Of a stretch of 64,000 nucleotides of DNA, positions 1-10,019 are shown piece after piece. Source of the stretch: Methanothrix sp. (GTDB lineage Archaea > Halobacteriota > Methanosarcinia > Methanotrichales > Methanotrichaceae). A model generated the notes under the pieces. That model was not told the origin of the DNA, did not search any database, and saw only the letters and a program-made list of their open reading frames with translations. The stretch spans positions 1 through 64,000 of the forward strand of contig NZ_JASFYM010000008.1 of the NCBI RefSeq assembly GCF_030055635.1. Reading direction: 5' to 3'. Made by a program: the position numbers and the translations under genes. Each line of letters opens with the position of its first letter. Position 1 is the first letter of the stretch.

Positions 1-152
<152 letters not shown>

Positions 153-349
153 TACCATCGGCCGGAATTGGCTGGGTCGCCACTTGACCAACGTCAGACA
201 GGGAGATCAAACTCCCGTCTCCACCCCAACAAAATGTACCGCAGAGCGGAACCAGTGCACTCATCCAAGCCTCCACGGCCCGTCTGCACCCGCGCCTATC
301 TCCGCGATCTCTTCGCCACATCTTGGCCCTCATATGTAGGGTTTACTAG

Positions 350-357
350 TATATAAA
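350..357 (-). promoter_or_regulatory. TATA box, proximal rRNA promoter
   Basis: On the minus strand this reads TTTATATA preceded by GTAATG, a good archaeal TATA element. It lies about 200 nt upstream of the mature 16S end, which leaves room for a pre-rRNA leader. Expected start of transcription is near position 325. Confidence 0.7.
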
Positions 358-474
358 CATTACGGTGCGATCTCCCGTTGAGATCGCATGATCGCCCTAC
401 CACAATATTCCTGTGTGTTTTGCGTTCGTCAGCTGCAGAGCACATCAGGAACGTGCTCTTCCTTGTGCAGTCCG

Positions 475-482
475 TATATAAA
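475..482 (-). promoter_or_regulatory. TATA box, distal rRNA promoter (possibly bidirectional)
   Basis: Minus-strand TTTATATA is preceded by the purine-rich BRE-like GAAACA. It lies 125 bp upstream of the proximal rRNA TATA box, which suggests tandem rRNA promoters. The same bases read TATATAAA on the plus strand and could also serve the helicase gene at 683. Confidence 0.6.
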
Positions 483-682
483 TGTTTCTGATCACGAATG
501 ATCGCGATGTATTTGGCAGGTCGTGTACTCGTATCATTTAACCCGCAGCTCGCAATCAGCCCATGCTCATGGAAACATCTCCGCTGCGGCACTTGGTTCG
601 GTGAAATCGCTCAGCGATTCGAGGAAACAGCTCTTCAAAGCTCAGCCGACCACAAGATCTATCTCCGCGCCCAAGAGAACTC

Positions 683-3301
683 ATGGAGATGGATCGCTCA
701 GACGAGGATATACTATCACTCTTCGATGATACGGTTAGGGAATGGTGGATCAGAAGCTTTGGTGGAAGAGAGAAGCTGTTCACCCCACCCCAGAGGCTCG
801 CAGTGCCACTGATCCACGCGGGGAAGAACGTGCTCATAAGCTCACCAACCGGATCGGGAAAGACACTGTCCGCCTTCATCTCCATAATAAACAGCCTCTT
901 CATACTCTCCAGAACAGACGGCCTCGAGAACAGCGTGTACTGCCTATACATATCGCCGCTGAGATCGCTGGCCAACGATATACACAGAAACTTGGAGCGA
1001 CCGCTGGCTGAGATACAGGAGATCGCTGCAGAGCATGGTATAGAGAGTGTGGAGATCAGGCACGCCATCAGGCATGGGGATGTATCATCATCAGAAAGGG
1101 CGAAGATGCTCAGAAAGACCCCGCACATACTGAACACTACGCCTGAGAGCCTGGCGCTGCTCCTGAACTCCCCGCGCTTCAGGGAGAAGCTCAGGACCGT
1201 CAGGTGGGTCATAGTTGATGAGATACACTCGCTTGCCGGATCAAAAAGAGGCGTTCACCTCTCGCTCAGCCTGGAGCGTCTGGAGGAGCTTAAAAGAGAG
1301 ACGGGTGGGGAGAGCTTTGTGAGGATCGGCTGCTCCGCGACCATCGAGCCGCTCCAGGAGGTCGCCGCATTTCTCGGCGGCGCTGACAGGGAGGTTGAGA
1401 TCATCGACACCCGGTTCTCCAGAAGGTTCGATCTGAGGCTGATATGCCCGGTGCCCGATCTCATCTCCACGACCCCGGGAGAGCTCAGCCGCGCGCTCTA
1501 CGAGACCCTGGATGAGCTGATACAGGAGCACAAAAACACGCTCATATTCACAAACACCAGGAACGGGGCAGAGAGGATCCTCTACAACCTCAGGGCGAGG
1601 TATCCGAATCGCTACAACGAGAGCAACTCCGGATGCCATCACGGCTCTATGGGGAAGACGAGCAGGCTGGATGTTGAGGAGAGGCTTAAGTCAGGGGATC
1701 TGAAGGTCGTGACATCCTCCACATCGCTGGAGCTCGGGATAGACATGCCCCATCTCGATCTCGTCCTCCAGATAGGATCTCCAAAGTCTGTGGCTGCTCT
1801 GCTCCAGAGGATAGGAAGGGCAGGACACAGCCTGGATCAGGTTGTCAAGGGAAGGGTCGTTGTTCTCGACAGGGACGAGCTCATAGAGTGCGCAGTGATG
1901 CTCGGATGCGCAAGGGAGGGGTTCGTCGACAGGATACACATACCCAGAAACTGCCTTGATGTTCTGTGCCAGCACATCCTGGGGATGGCGCTGGAGCGGA
2001 GATGGCGGATCGATGATGCGCTGAGGATCGTAAGAAGATCGTACTGCTACAAGGACCTCAGCGAGGACGATCTGAGGTCTGTCATGCGCTATCTCTCGGG
2101 CGCCTATGCCGATCTGGAGGAGAGGAACATCTATGCGAAGATCTGGTACGATCCCGAGACGGGAGAGTTCGGCAAACGCGGCAGGAACTCCAGGATGATA
2201 TACATGCTCAACCTCGGGACGATACCGGACGAGTTCTCCTGCGATGTCGTCACAAGGGATGGGAGATGGGTCGGGAATCTTGATGAGAAGTACCTGGAGC
2301 GGCTGTCGAAGGGCGACGTCTTCGTCCTCGGCGGCAGATCGTATGCATTCAGATACCGGCGCGGCGGAAAGATCTATGTCGATCCCACAGGAGAGCGCCC
2401 TACGATACCGAGCTGGTTCTCGGAGAAGCTACCTCTTTCATTCGATCTCGGCCTGAGGGTGCTTCAGTTCAAGGCGCACATGCTGGAGCTCATGAGGAGA
2501 GCTGATGAGGATGCGGTCGTTCAGCATCTCCTCGAGACGCTCCCGATAGACGAGAACAGCGCCAGGAGCATCTACCAGATATTCGAGCAGCAGATCAGAT
2601 ACCTCGGGGAGGACTCGGTCTCAACAGACAAACGCATCGTTGTGGAGGAGACACGGGACACCAAGGGGAGAAGGGTGTACTACTTCATGACCAACTACGG
2701 GCTCAGGTTCAACGACGGGTTCAGCAGGATGGTTGCGTACATCCTTTCAAGGGATGGGAGAAGCAATGTTCTGGTCTCGATCGCGGACACAGGCTTCATG
2801 CTATCCATCCCTGAGAGATCGAGGGCTGATCCCATTGCAGCTCTAAAATCAATCAGGCCAGAGATGTGTGAGGATCTCCTCAGGAGGGCGGTCGAGAACA
2901 CGAACCTCCTGAAGAGGGTCTTCAGGATAAATGCCACCAGGTTCTTCATGATCCTGAGGAACTACATGGGGCACAGGAAGAGCGCGAGGAGACAGCAGGT
3001 ATCCGCAGATATGCTCATAGGTCTCGCAAAGCAGCTCGAGGACTTTGCAGTTCTGAGGGAGAGCTACCGCGAGATAATCGAGGACAAGTTCGAGCTCGAC
3101 AACATAAAGAGCGTTTTTGGAGCGATAAGCACCGGAAAGACAGAGATCGTGAGAAAGACAAGCCCGTCGCCTGGGCCGATGGCATTCGGAATAGCATCCA
3201 TTGGCGCTCCCGATGTCGTTCTGGCGCAGGACAGGCTCGCGCTCCTGAAGGAGTTCCAGAGAAGGGTTATGGAGAGGATTGCTGGAGAGAGTGCAGCGTG
3301 A
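683..3301 (+). CDS. lhr: Lhr-family superfamily 2 ATP-dependent helicase
   Basis: Archaeal large helicase-related protein of 872 residues, the usual size for the family. Walker A SPTGSGKT is at residues 54-61, the DEIH box is at about 179-182, the SAT motif (CSATIE) is near 217, and motif VI QRIGRAGHS is near 374. The C-terminal half is the Lhr winged-helix and DUF4145/C-terminal region. Lhr proteins are 3'-5' DNA translocases and helicases tied to repair and replication stress. ATG at 683 is chosen; ATG at 689 is also possible, and no strong ribosome site separates them. The stop overlaps the next gene's GTG, so the helicase and the phosphoesterase are almost certainly one operon. Confidence 0.94.
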   Translation: MEMDRSDEDILSLFDDTVREWWIRSFGGREKLFTPPQRLAVPLIHAGKNVLISSPTGSGKTLSAFISIINSLFILSRTDGLENSVYCLYISPLRSLANDIHRNLERPLAEIQEIAAEHGIESVEIRHAIRHGDVSSSERAKMLRKTPHILNTTPESLALLLNSPRFREKLRTVRWVIVDEIHSLAGSKRGVHLSLSLERLEELKRETGGESFVRIGCSATIEPLQEVAAFLGGADREVEIIDTRFSRRFDLRLICPVPDLISTTPGELSRALYETLDELIQEHKNTLIFTNTRNGAERILYNLRARYPNRYNESNSGCHHGSMGKTSRLDVEERLKSGDLKVVTSSTSLELGIDMPHLDLVLQIGSPKSVAALLQRIGRAGHSLDQVVKGRVVVLDRDELIECAVMLGCAREGFVDRIHIPRNCLDVLCQHILGMALERRWRIDDALRIVRRSYCYKDLSEDDLRSVMRYLSGAYADLEERNIYAKIWYDPETGEFGKRGRNSRMIYMLNLGTIPDEFSCDVVTRDGRWVGNLDEKYLERLSKGDVFVLGGRSYAFRYRRGGKIYVDPTGERPTIPSWFSEKLPLSFDLGLRVLQFKAHMLELMRRADEDAVVQHLLETLPIDENSARSIYQIFEQQIRYLGEDSVSTDKRIVVEETRDTKGRRVYYFMTNYGLRFNDGFSRMVAYILSRDGRSNVLVSIADTGFMLSIPERSRADPIAALKSIRPEMCEDLLRRAVENTNLLKRVFRINATRFFMILRNYMGHRKSARRQQVSADMLIGLAKQLEDFAVLRESYREIIEDKFELDNIKSVFGAISTGKTEIVRKTSPSPGPMAFGIASIGAPDVVLAQDRLALLKEFQRRVMERIAGESAA

Positions 3302-4005
3302 GCATCGAGGATCTGCAAGAGCATCTGATTAAAAGGTTCGATTTTCTTCTCGGATCGATCTATATTAAAGAGACGAAGACCTGTGTGCTCTCTGATATTC
3401 ACATAGGTCTGGAGGATGAGCTCTTCGCCCAGGGTCTCGTCTTCCCGCTGAGGGAGCGCGAGGAGCTTCTGCGAAGGATTGATGCAGTGCTAGAGAGATT
3501 CAATCCCAGGAAGTTCATTCTCGCCGGCGATGTGGTGCACTCATTCGGACGGGCTGATCAGAGGATACGAAAGAAACTTGAGCTCATATTAAATAGAATT
3601 CGTTCGTCATGTGAGCTGATTCTCGTTTCAGGCACACATGACGGGATGCTGCCATACATGGGATACAGAGCTCAGAGCAGATATGATGATGGCGGGTACA
3701 CGGTATCTCATGGTGATGAGGACCTGATGGAGCACGGCCATCTGATAATTGGCCACGAGCATCCGGTGCTGGATGTGGAGATGATGCGCATACCGTGCTA
3801 CCTCTTCGGCAGGGGTATCATGGACGGCATGGACATCATGGTGCTGCCTGCTTTCAACCTGCTATGCCAGGGTGTGGCTGTGAACCATATCGAGAGCTCC
3901 GATCTGCTCTCACCCCTGCTCAGGAGGATTGACACCGGGGAGCTCCATCCTGTGGTCGAGATGGAGGGGGAGGTGATGGTCTTCCCGGAGATCAGGCGCA
4001 TGTAG
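3298..4005 (+). CDS. Lhr-linked calcineurin-like metallophosphoesterase
   Basis: A 235-residue protein starting at GTG in a GTGA overlap with the helicase stop. Metal-binding motifs of the calcineurin-like fold are clear: LSDIHIG near residue 32, LAGDVVH near 77, and GHEHP near 157. The usual GNHD motif is GTHD here, a change seen in the archaeal Lhr-linked branch as I recall it. Translational coupling suggests a nuclease or phosphoesterase working with the helicase in DNA processing. The substrate cannot be told from sequence. The protein is cytoplasmic, with no signal peptide. Confidence 0.88.
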   Translation: MSIEDLQEHLIKRFDFLLGSIYIKETKTCVLSDIHIGLEDELFAQGLVFPLREREELLRRIDAVLERFNPRKFILAGDVVHSFGRADQRIRKKLELILNRIRSSCELILVSGTHDGMLPYMGYRAQSRYDDGGYTVSHGDEDLMEHGHLIIGHEHPVLDVEMMRIPCYLFGRGIMDGMDIMVLPAFNLLCQGVAVNHIESSDLLSPLLRRIDTGELHPVVEMEGEVMVFPEIRRM

Positions 4006-4026
4006 TGGGGGCGTTCCCCCTTCCGT

Positions 4027-5253
4027 TCATGATCCTCCATGCAGCTCCTGGAGCTGCGTTATCCTCCTCAGCTCCTCCCTGAGGGACTCCGGCAGGCCCT
4101 TTATCTCCACGTCCAGGAAACCTCTGACTATGACGCCGGTCGCCTGATCCTTCGTCAGGCCCCTCGCCATGAGGTACTCAAGCTCCTGCTCTGAGATCTT
4201 GCCGACAGCAGCCTCATGAGACATGTCGAGGCCGCCGCATCTGCCGTCAAGCTCCGGTATGGAGTCGATCCTCCCCTTCTCGGAGAGTATCAGCCCGACG
4301 CATTCGAGATGCGCCTTGACATCAGGCACCTCTCCGATCATCTTCCCGCGGGTTATTATCTCACCGCCGACCGAGACCGCTCTTGTTATGGAGTCGGCGC
4401 TGCATCTGGGCGCCCTGAGCACGACCTCACTGCCTGTGTCGAGGTGCCCCTCCTTCGCATAGAGGACGGTGTTGAAGCTTGCTACCGCTCCTGGCCCATC
4501 CAGTACTGCCTTCGGGTATGTCTGCAGGGTCTTCGCAGGCGTCAGGCAGATGTAGTTGTTCGAGAGGGTGGCGCCCTCCTCCATGTATATTGCTGTCCTG
4601 GGCCTGACCTCGACCTCACGCCCCCAGTTGTGGATCATTGTGAAGCTGACGTGCGCGCCCTTCTTTATGAAGAACTCAGACACGCCGATGTGCAGACCCC
4701 TCTGCACATGGCTGGGCGTCGTGCATCCTGTTATTACATGAAGCTCGCTGCCCTCCTCCGCTATAATTATGTTATGCACTCTCTGATTCAGGTTCGTCTG
4801 CCCGAGATAGAGACAGCTCTTCAGCGGGAATATCGTCTTCGCGCCCCTCTTCGCCCTCAGGAAGTACCCTGCAGGGGGGTGAAGCGCAACATCTGCTGTG
4901 TACTTGTCCTGGTCCACAGGCACAAGCTTCCACCAGTAATCCTTCAGCCCATCATACTTCTTCAGGGCAGTGGCTATATCCAGCACCTCGATCCCCTCTG
5001 TGGAGGATCTCGCGACCACAGGCGTCTGATCCATCTGGATGTATGCGCCGCCGACCTCTTTCTCCAGACTCACGCCAACGCCCAGCGCTGCCTTTTTGAC
5101 ATCCTCCGGTACCTCCTCGAGGCTCTGAACCTCTTCATGCGGCTTCGCCTCGACATCGTACTTCTCGAGATCCACGTCCGGGCCGTAGGTCGCCTTCTTG
5201 CCCAGAGCCTTCCTCGCCCTCTCAGCTATGTCGGACATAGGCACCTGGCACAC
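4027..5253 (-). CDS. sufB: SufB/SufD-family Fe-S cluster scaffold protein
   Basis: A 408-residue protein of the SufBD family. It has the beta-helix core typical of the C-terminal half (TRAISVGGEIITRGK-type segment and the GRCGGLDMSHEAAVG region). Archaea usually carry a minimal SufB-SufC pair for Fe-S cluster assembly, and sufC lies directly upstream. The reading frame overlaps the end of sufC by 28 nt from the first ATG, or by 13 nt if the ATG at 5238 (MSDIAER) is used; the second is the more conventional N-terminus. Methanogens rely heavily on Fe-S enzymes, so this is probably an essential housekeeping operon. Confidence 0.93.
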   Translation of the reverse strand: MCQVPMSDIAERARKALGKKATYGPDVDLEKYDVEAKPHEEVQSLEEVPEDVKKAALGVGVSLEKEVGGAYIQMDQTPVVARSSTEGIEVLDIATALKKYDGLKDYWWKLVPVDQDKYTADVALHPPAGYFLRAKRGAKTIFPLKSCLYLGQTNLNQRVHNIIIAEEGSELHVITGCTTPSHVQRGLHIGVSEFFIKKGAHVSFTMIHNWGREVEVRPRTAIYMEEGATLSNNYICLTPAKTLQTYPKAVLDGPGAVASFNTVLYAKEGHLDTGSEVVLRAPRCSADSITRAVSVGGEIITRGKMIGEVPDVKAHLECVGLILSEKGRIDSIPELDGRCGGLDMSHEAAVGKISEQELEYLMARGLTKDQATGVIVRGFLDVEIKGLPESLREELRRITQLQELHGGS

Positions 5254-5963
5254 CCCTCGTATCCTCTTGTCTTGATCTGCTCCAGTATCTCCCTCGGGCT
5301 GCCTGTGCAGACGATCGTGCCCTCAAGCATCACATGTGCTTTGTCTACCGAGATGTAATCGAGTATATGGCCGAAGTGTGTTATTATTATCCCAGACCGG
5401 ATCCTCTTGCTGGGCTTCGTGTCCTTCTCGGTGAGCTTGTTTATCGCCCTCCCGATGAGCTTTATGTTCTCCAGATCCACTCCCGAATCAGGCTCATCCA
5501 GCATCACAAGCTCCGGCCTCTGCGCAAGCAGCTGGGCCATCTCGGATCTCTTGATCTCCCCTCCGGAGAACCCGCGGTTGACCTCGCGATCCGCGAACTC
5601 CAGGAAGTTCATCTCCCTCAGCACCTTCTCCGGGTTTGCCTGGGGGTTGCACAGCTTTATGAGATCCTTCAGCTTCAGCCCCCTTATCGCAGGCGGGCTC
5701 TGAAACGCGATCCCTATCCCCATCCTGGCCCGTTCATCCATCGGCAAATAGGTGATATCCTTCCCTTTGAACAGTATCCTCCCGCTCTCCACGACATATC
5801 TGGGCACGCCTGCTATTGTATTGAGCAGCGTGGTCTTGCCGCAGCCGTTCGGCCCGAAGAGGGCATGATTCTCTCCACGATCGATCTTGAGGTTTATGCC
5901 CTTCAGAACCATACGGCCGCCGATGCTGACATGCAGATCCTCTATCTCAAGCAGCCCGAACAC
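5226..5963 (-). CDS. sufC: SufC ABC-type ATPase for Fe-S cluster assembly
   Basis: A 245-residue ABC ATPase. Walker A GPNGCGKT is at residues 37-44, the Q-loop is near 88, signature FSGGE is at 132-136, Walker B LVMLDEPDSG is near 152, and the H-loop is ITHFGH. The GEIKRSEMAQLL motif after the signature is typical of SufC rather than of transport ATPases. There are no membrane partners; the gene is first in a sufC-sufB operon with overlapping frames. The protein is cytosolic and powers the SufB scaffold. Confidence 0.95.
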   Translation of the reverse strand: MFGLLEIEDLHVSIGGRMVLKGINLKIDRGENHALFGPNGCGKTTLLNTIAGVPRYVVESGRILFKGKDITYLPMDERARMGIGIAFQSPPAIRGLKLKDLIKLCNPQANPEKVLREMNFLEFADREVNRGFSGGEIKRSEMAQLLAQRPELVMLDEPDSGVDLENIKLIGRAINKLTEKDTKPSKRIRSGIIITHFGHILDYISVDKAHVMLEGTIVCTGSPREILEQIKTRGYEGCARCLCPT

Positions 5964-6082
5964 CTCCAGGGGTTGGTAGAGTTCTGTTGAGATCTCAGTT
6001 TATTTACACTTTCGCATCAGACCGCGAAGCCCAATGAAGGGAATTAGAGCCGTATACAGCAGGGACCTGAGAACGCGGAGCT

Positions 6083-6436
6083 CTAGACCACATCCACGAT
6101 GACGCTCCCCTGAACATCTCTCCCCATGGAGTCACGTACCTTCACGACTATGAGATGCTCGCCCTTCTTCAGCCTGCTCGAGTCGACCTTTATTCTGCTC
6201 CCCGACCCCAGGTACCGGTCCATGCTCGACCACCATTCGTAAGTGTACGGGCCTCTTCCGCCGCTCGCAGCTGCCTCCATGACCACAGGGCCTCCAGACA
6301 GAACAGCTCCCGCCTTCGGGGAGATGATCTTCGCGGTCAGCTCAGGAGAGAGCGAGGCTGTTCGGGAACCATCCCGCTCGAGACAGCCGGATGCGAGAAT
6401 GAGAACCAGTACAGAGATGACCACTATCGACCTCAT
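6083..6436 (-). CDS. Small lipoprotein with an Ig-like beta domain
   Basis: Unrecognised protein of 117 residues. I chose ATG at 6436 because GGAGGTC sits 5 nt upstream and because it opens a clean signal peptide (VVISVLVLILASGC) ending in a lipobox with Cys near residue 16. A longer in-frame start at 6640 would bury this signal peptide and is unlikely. After the lipid-anchor Cys, the segment ISPKAGAVLSGGPVVMEAAA with later YTYEWWS looks like an Ig/PKD-type beta-sandwich. The protein probably sits on the outer face of the membrane. Its function is unknown. Confidence 0.72.
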   Translation of the reverse strand: MRSIVVISVLVLILASGCLERDGSRTASLSPELTAKIISPKAGAVLSGGPVVMEAAASGGRGPYTYEWWSSMDRYLGSGSRIKVDSSRLKKGEHLIVVKVRDSMGRDVQGSVIVDVV

Positions 6437-6690
6437 TTTGACCTCCAAAGAGAAGCTTTTGTACTGCCAAAGCGAGTCTTCGAAGCTGCCTGAAGATACC
6501 TCTGGCAGGATATCAAACTGTTGCTTTACCTGTGCTTCCTCTCGGGCCTGATGGATCTTGCGCCATACTGCCATCAGACCTGGATCGCGGATCTGAACCA
6601 CTGATCGTGCTGAAACGCAACCTATGACATGAGGCTCCATTAAGCCTGCAGGTCAGCAATGAACCCATGGTGCATCAGATCGTTCAGATC

Positions 6691-7707
6691 CTAAATCCCA
6701 GGAGGCATGAGCGGTGGCCTGAACACTCCCTTCTCAGTTACTATCGCACTGACGAGCTCAAGCGGTGTGGCGTCGAACGCAGGATTGTAAACCTTAACGC
6801 CATCCGGCGCAAGCCTTGAGTCTCCTAGACGTCTGAGCTCATCTCCGCTTCTCTCCTCGATCACTATCTCGCTCTCATCGTGTGATGCATCGAAGGTTGA
6901 AAGCGGCGCTGCCACATAGAATGGAACTCCGTGTGCTTTAGCGAGAACAGCGTGCGTGTATGTTCCTATCTTGTTGAAGACCGCATCCCTCGTGATCCTG
7001 TCAGCTCCCACTATCACACTGTCGATCATGCCCCTGCGCATTAGGATGCCGGATGCGCTGTCGCACACCAGGGTCACATCTATGCCGTCCTCCATCAGCT
7101 CCCAGGCGGTGAGCCTCGATCCCTGGTTCAGGGGTCTGGTCTCACAGGCGTAAACATGAATCTCCTTCCCATCCAGCACGGCCTGGCGTATCACTCCGAG
7201 CGCGGTACCCCAGCCGACGCAGGCAAGCCTGCCGGCGTTGCAGTGCGTCAGAACCCTGTCGCCATCGCTCAGGAGCCTTGCGCCATGTTTGCCGATCATT
7301 TTATTGATGACCAGATCCTCCTCGGCGATCCTCTCAGCCTCGCGAAGCGCGATCTCGCGAACCTCATCAGCGACCTCTCCCGACCGGGCAGCTCTCAGAA
7401 CCCTCTCGACTCCCCATGAGAGGTTGATCGCTGTGGGCCTGGAGCCTTTAATCATCTCCGCAGCGATCTCCATCTCGTGCAGCACACCATCCCTGTCAGG
7501 AAATCTGGACCTCATCGCTGCAAGGGCGACGCCGTACCCACCGGCAGCGCCGAGCGCGGGCGCGCCGCGTATCTTTAGGGAGGTGATCGCGTTTACGAGC
7601 TCCTTCACGCTTCTGATCGTGATCACGACAAGCTCCGCAGGAAGCCTGGTCTGGTCGATGGTTTTTATACCATCATCCCACCAGATGGTCCTGGACTCAG
7701 AGATCAT
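6691..7707 (-). CDS. mtnA: Methylthioribose-1-phosphate isomerase (MtnA/eIF2B-like)
   Basis: A 338-residue member of the eIF2B-related sugar isomerases. The diagnostic motifs are [13 protein letters not shown] near residue 47, THCNAG with the catalytic Cys near 155, [16 protein letters not shown] near 191, and GADRI with the catalytic Asp near 238. These match MtnA, which converts methylthioribose-1-phosphate to methylthioribulose-1-phosphate in methionine salvage. A ribose-1,5-bisphosphate isomerase is the main alternative but lacks this motif pattern. The gene overlaps the end of rpiA by 11 nt and ends a long minus-strand run. Confidence 0.9.
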   Translation of the reverse strand: MISESRTIWWDDGIKTIDQTRLPAELVVITIRSVKELVNAITSLKIRGAPALGAAGGYGVALAAMRSRFPDRDGVLHEMEIAAEMIKGSRPTAINLSWGVERVLRAARSGEVADEVREIALREAERIAEEDLVINKMIGKHGARLLSDGDRVLTHCNAGRLACVGWGTALGVIRQAVLDGKEIHVYACETRPLNQGSRLTAWELMEDGIDVTLVCDSASGILMRRGMIDSVIVGADRITRDAVFNKIGTYTHAVLAKAHGVPFYVAAPLSTFDASHDESEIVIEERSGDELRRLGDSRLAPDGVKVYNPAFDATPLELVSAIVTEKGVFRPPLMPPGI

Positions 7708-8317
7708 CTCTCCTGATCACCTCCACCCTCCCGTGACGCGCGAGGTGAAGCTCATCTATCTTCGTGAATATCCCGTGCTCGACAACCCCCGGTATCTGCG
7801 ATATCTCCTGAGATAGAGAGACAGGATCCCTGATCTCTCCGAATGATACGTCCATCACAAAGTTCCCGTTGTCAGTGATCACCGGCCCATCTTTCATACG
7901 GGCCTGACGGATCACAGGGGACCCGCCGATCCTCATGAGCTCCCGCTCGACGACCCTTGCCGCGAAGGGCAGCACCTCTACAGGAACTGGTCTGCTCAGC
8001 ACCTCCACATACTTCGATCCATCTGCCACAACCACGAAACGCCTGGCGGCGATCGATACCACCTTCTCTCTGGTGTGCGCCGCACCTCCGCCCTTGATGG
8101 CGTTCATTCTTGTATCGATCTGATCGACGCCGTCTATGGCCAGGTCCAGCACCGGATTTTGTGACAGTGTTGTCAGCGGAATCCCGCACTCTATCGCCAG
8201 CGCCTCTGACTGATAGGATGTTGGAACGCCAAGAACATCGAGGCCATCATCCACCATCCTCCCGATCGCTCTGATCGTCCATGCGACCGTGGAGCCTGTG
8301 CCGAGGCCCACGACCAT
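7697..8317 (-). CDS. rpiA: Ribose-5-phosphate isomerase A (N-terminus offset by one base)
   Basis: Interconverts ribose-5-phosphate and ribulose-5-phosphate. GLGTGSTV at the start, DGVDQID in the middle and [11 protein letters not shown] are RpiA signatures. The frame from ATG 8317 gives 206 residues, about 20 short of the family. The same frame continues upstream with a good RpiA N-terminus ([16 protein letters not shown]) but has no ATG, GTG or TTG. An ATG lies at 8376 and is one base out of frame. Between them is a run of seven A residues (T at 8348-8354 on the plus strand); eight would join ATG AAA AAA AAG to this N-terminus. This is either a sequence error, a non-standard start or slippage. 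Ribulose-5-phosphate also feeds the phosphoribulokinase at 63009. Confidence 0.92.
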   Translation of the reverse strand: MVVGLGTGSTVAWTIRAIGRMVDDGLDVLGVPTSYQSEALAIECGIPLTTLSQNPVLDLAIDGVDQIDTRMNAIKGGGAAHTREKVVSIAARRFVVVADGSKYVEVLSRPVPVEVLPFAARVVERELMRIGGSPVIRQARMKDGPVITDNGNFVMDVSFGEIRDPVSLSQEISQIPGVVEHGIFTKIDELHLARHGRVEVIRRDDL

Positions 8318-8378
8318 GCCATCCCTGACGAGCGATGCAGCAGACTCGCCGGCGAGCTTTTTTTCATCGATGTTGCTC

Positions 8379-10016
8379 TCAGGCCTTCTCTCCGTATTGA
8401 TCCCCCTGCAGCAGCTTTGAGCGCACGGTCGTGAACACCGGCCCGCGGATGTCTATCCGTTTCTTGTAGCTGGTGATGTACCTCTCCAGCGCCGGATCGA
8501 TTCTGACATTTATCTCGCCCGCGGTCCTCACAATCCTCACCCTGGTCTCGGAATCCCTGCCCTCAATGGTCGCGATCTCGATCTCATGTGCTGCCAGCTC
8601 AGCGAACGCATCTATGAATCTTATGCCGGTCTGGACGCCCTCCTCGAAGGCTGCCTCCCACTTCGGCGTTCTCGGTATTCCGAGAATCTCATTCCTGTAC
8701 ACCACGATCTCATTCAGGTAAGCTGGACCGCAGAGCTTCGTGTTCTCCTCCGGCTCGACCACAGAGACCCTGACCTTCCGGCCGAAGAGCTCCCCCTCCC
8801 ACGCGTCGAACTCACACGGCGACGGGGTATTTCCGTACCTCACACACGTCTCCACGATCGATCTCGCGATCTCTTTCCCTGTAGGTGTCATTGGGCTCTT
8901 ATCCACATGTATCATCCTGGCTATCTCGATAGGCTTCAGGCTCCAGTCGGGCTGCAGCTGCGGATAGGAGAGCGCGCGCACGTCCTTCGATCCGTAGAGT
9001 ATCATCGCCAGGCGCTCAACGCCGAGCCCCAGGTTAAGAACAGGATATGGAATATCGTACTGGGCAAGCGCAGTCGGTGAGTACACCCCGAATGTTGCTA
9101 TCTCGACCCAGCCGCTCCCGTACTTTGTCTCAGATCCCACAAGGCCTGGATGGTAGGCATAGACCTCTATCTGCGTGCCAGGGACATAGTACTTGGAGCG
9201 TTTCTCGTCCGGCCTGAACCTGAAGTTCTCGAAGCCGAACTGGCTCAGGAGACCCTCCGAGATCGCCTTTCCCTCATCAACCGACATCTCCTCGTCCATC
9301 ACGACGCAGCTCGCTGAGTGGTAGGACATGAGGCGGGCTGCGTCCTCCGACTGCTCCCTTCTGAAGCATCTGTCCACAGAGAATAGACGTACAGGCAGGG
9401 GCGACCTGTACCAGAGGTTCGAGAGCGATATGAACCACCCAGAGGTCATGTGGCTTCTGAGTGTCCTGCTTGTGGGCTCCGGTTTGAGCTCTCTGAACTC
9501 CGGAAATACGCTCTCGAGCATCATCGAGACCTGGGAGTCCGATGCGTTGATAGCTTTAGATATCTCTGGAACCAGGTCGTCCCCCTCCACAGCTCCCTTC
9601 TTGTAGCTGTGCAGGACCTCTCTGAGAGCCTCTATCTCCTCAGCGGTGATATCCCTTCCCAGTATCGACCTGATCATCGAGAGCCTGCTCTCTGAGATGC
9701 CAACATCCGGCCTGGGGAGGCCTGCAAGGTAAAAGCATCTGTCAAGAACAGCAAGCGCCTCGGATCCGAACTGCCTGTAGACTTCCTGCGCATCCACTAT
9801 AACAGGGTTCATCATCTCCGTGAACCCCATGCGCAGGTACGCCTCTCTCAGCCTCTGGATTGTCTCGAAGACGGGATGAGGTCTTCCGTGCAAATAGCTC
9901 CTCCTCGGATAGATCCGCTCCAGCGAGGGTCTCTCGAGATAGTCAACGCCACGCTTCCAGGCGCTATCAAAGTCCTTTTCAGCAGCCTCTCTGATCTCGG
10001 CCGGGTCGAACTTCAT
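8379..10016 (-). CDS. sepS: O-phosphoseryl-tRNA(Cys) synthetase
   Basis: A class II aminoacyl-tRNA synthetase of 545 residues related to PheRS alpha. The N-terminus ([14 protein letters not shown], then [21 protein letters not shown]) and the class II motif 2 region ([14 protein letters not shown]) are typical of SepRS. It charges tRNA-Cys with phosphoserine, which SepCysS then converts to Cys. This is the indirect cysteine route found almost only in methanogens and close relatives, so the gene is a strong lineage marker. It sits 3 nt after the translin-like gene and just before rpiA. Confidence 0.95.
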   Translation of the reverse strand: MKFDPAEIREAAEKDFDSAWKRGVDYLERPSLERIYPRRSYLHGRPHPVFETIQRLREAYLRMGFTEMMNPVIVDAQEVYRQFGSEALAVLDRCFYLAGLPRPDVGISESRLSMIRSILGRDITAEEIEALREVLHSYKKGAVEGDDLVPEISKAINASDSQVSMMLESVFPEFRELKPEPTSRTLRSHMTSGWFISLSNLWYRSPLPVRLFSVDRCFRREQSEDAARLMSYHSASCVVMDEEMSVDEGKAISEGLLSQFGFENFRFRPDEKRSKYYVPGTQIEVYAYHPGLVGSETKYGSGWVEIATFGVYSPTALAQYDIPYPVLNLGLGVERLAMILYGSKDVRALSYPQLQPDWSLKPIEIARMIHVDKSPMTPTGKEIARSIVETCVRYGNTPSPCEFDAWEGELFGRKVRVSVVEPEENTKLCGPAYLNEIVVYRNEILGIPRTPKWEAAFEEGVQTGIRFIDAFAELAAHEIEIATIEGRDSETRVRIVRTAGEINVRIDPALERYITSYKKRIDIRGPVFTTVRSKLLQGDQYGEKA

Positions 10017-10019
10017 GCT

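Larger units (their letters stand above)
153..682. other. rRNA leader and promoter region, no gene
   Basis: This 530-bp gap holds the minus-strand 16S leader, the two TATA boxes, and about 190 bp before the helicase gene. A stretch near 510-565 resembles intergenic DNA at 13350 and 43328 (TGTACTC then CCGCAGC-like sequence), perhaps a decayed dispersed repeat. I see no convincing protein gene. Confidence 0.6.

Noticed and set aside
3298-4005. Inactive phosphoesterase because GNHD is GTHD
   Set aside because: All metal-binding Asp and His residues are present. The Asn to Thr change alone does not show loss of activity.
4216-5358. A 380-codon plus-strand open frame
   Set aside because: It is antisense to sufB and the end of sufC, lacks any family motif, and its existence follows from the high-GC codon pattern of the real gene.
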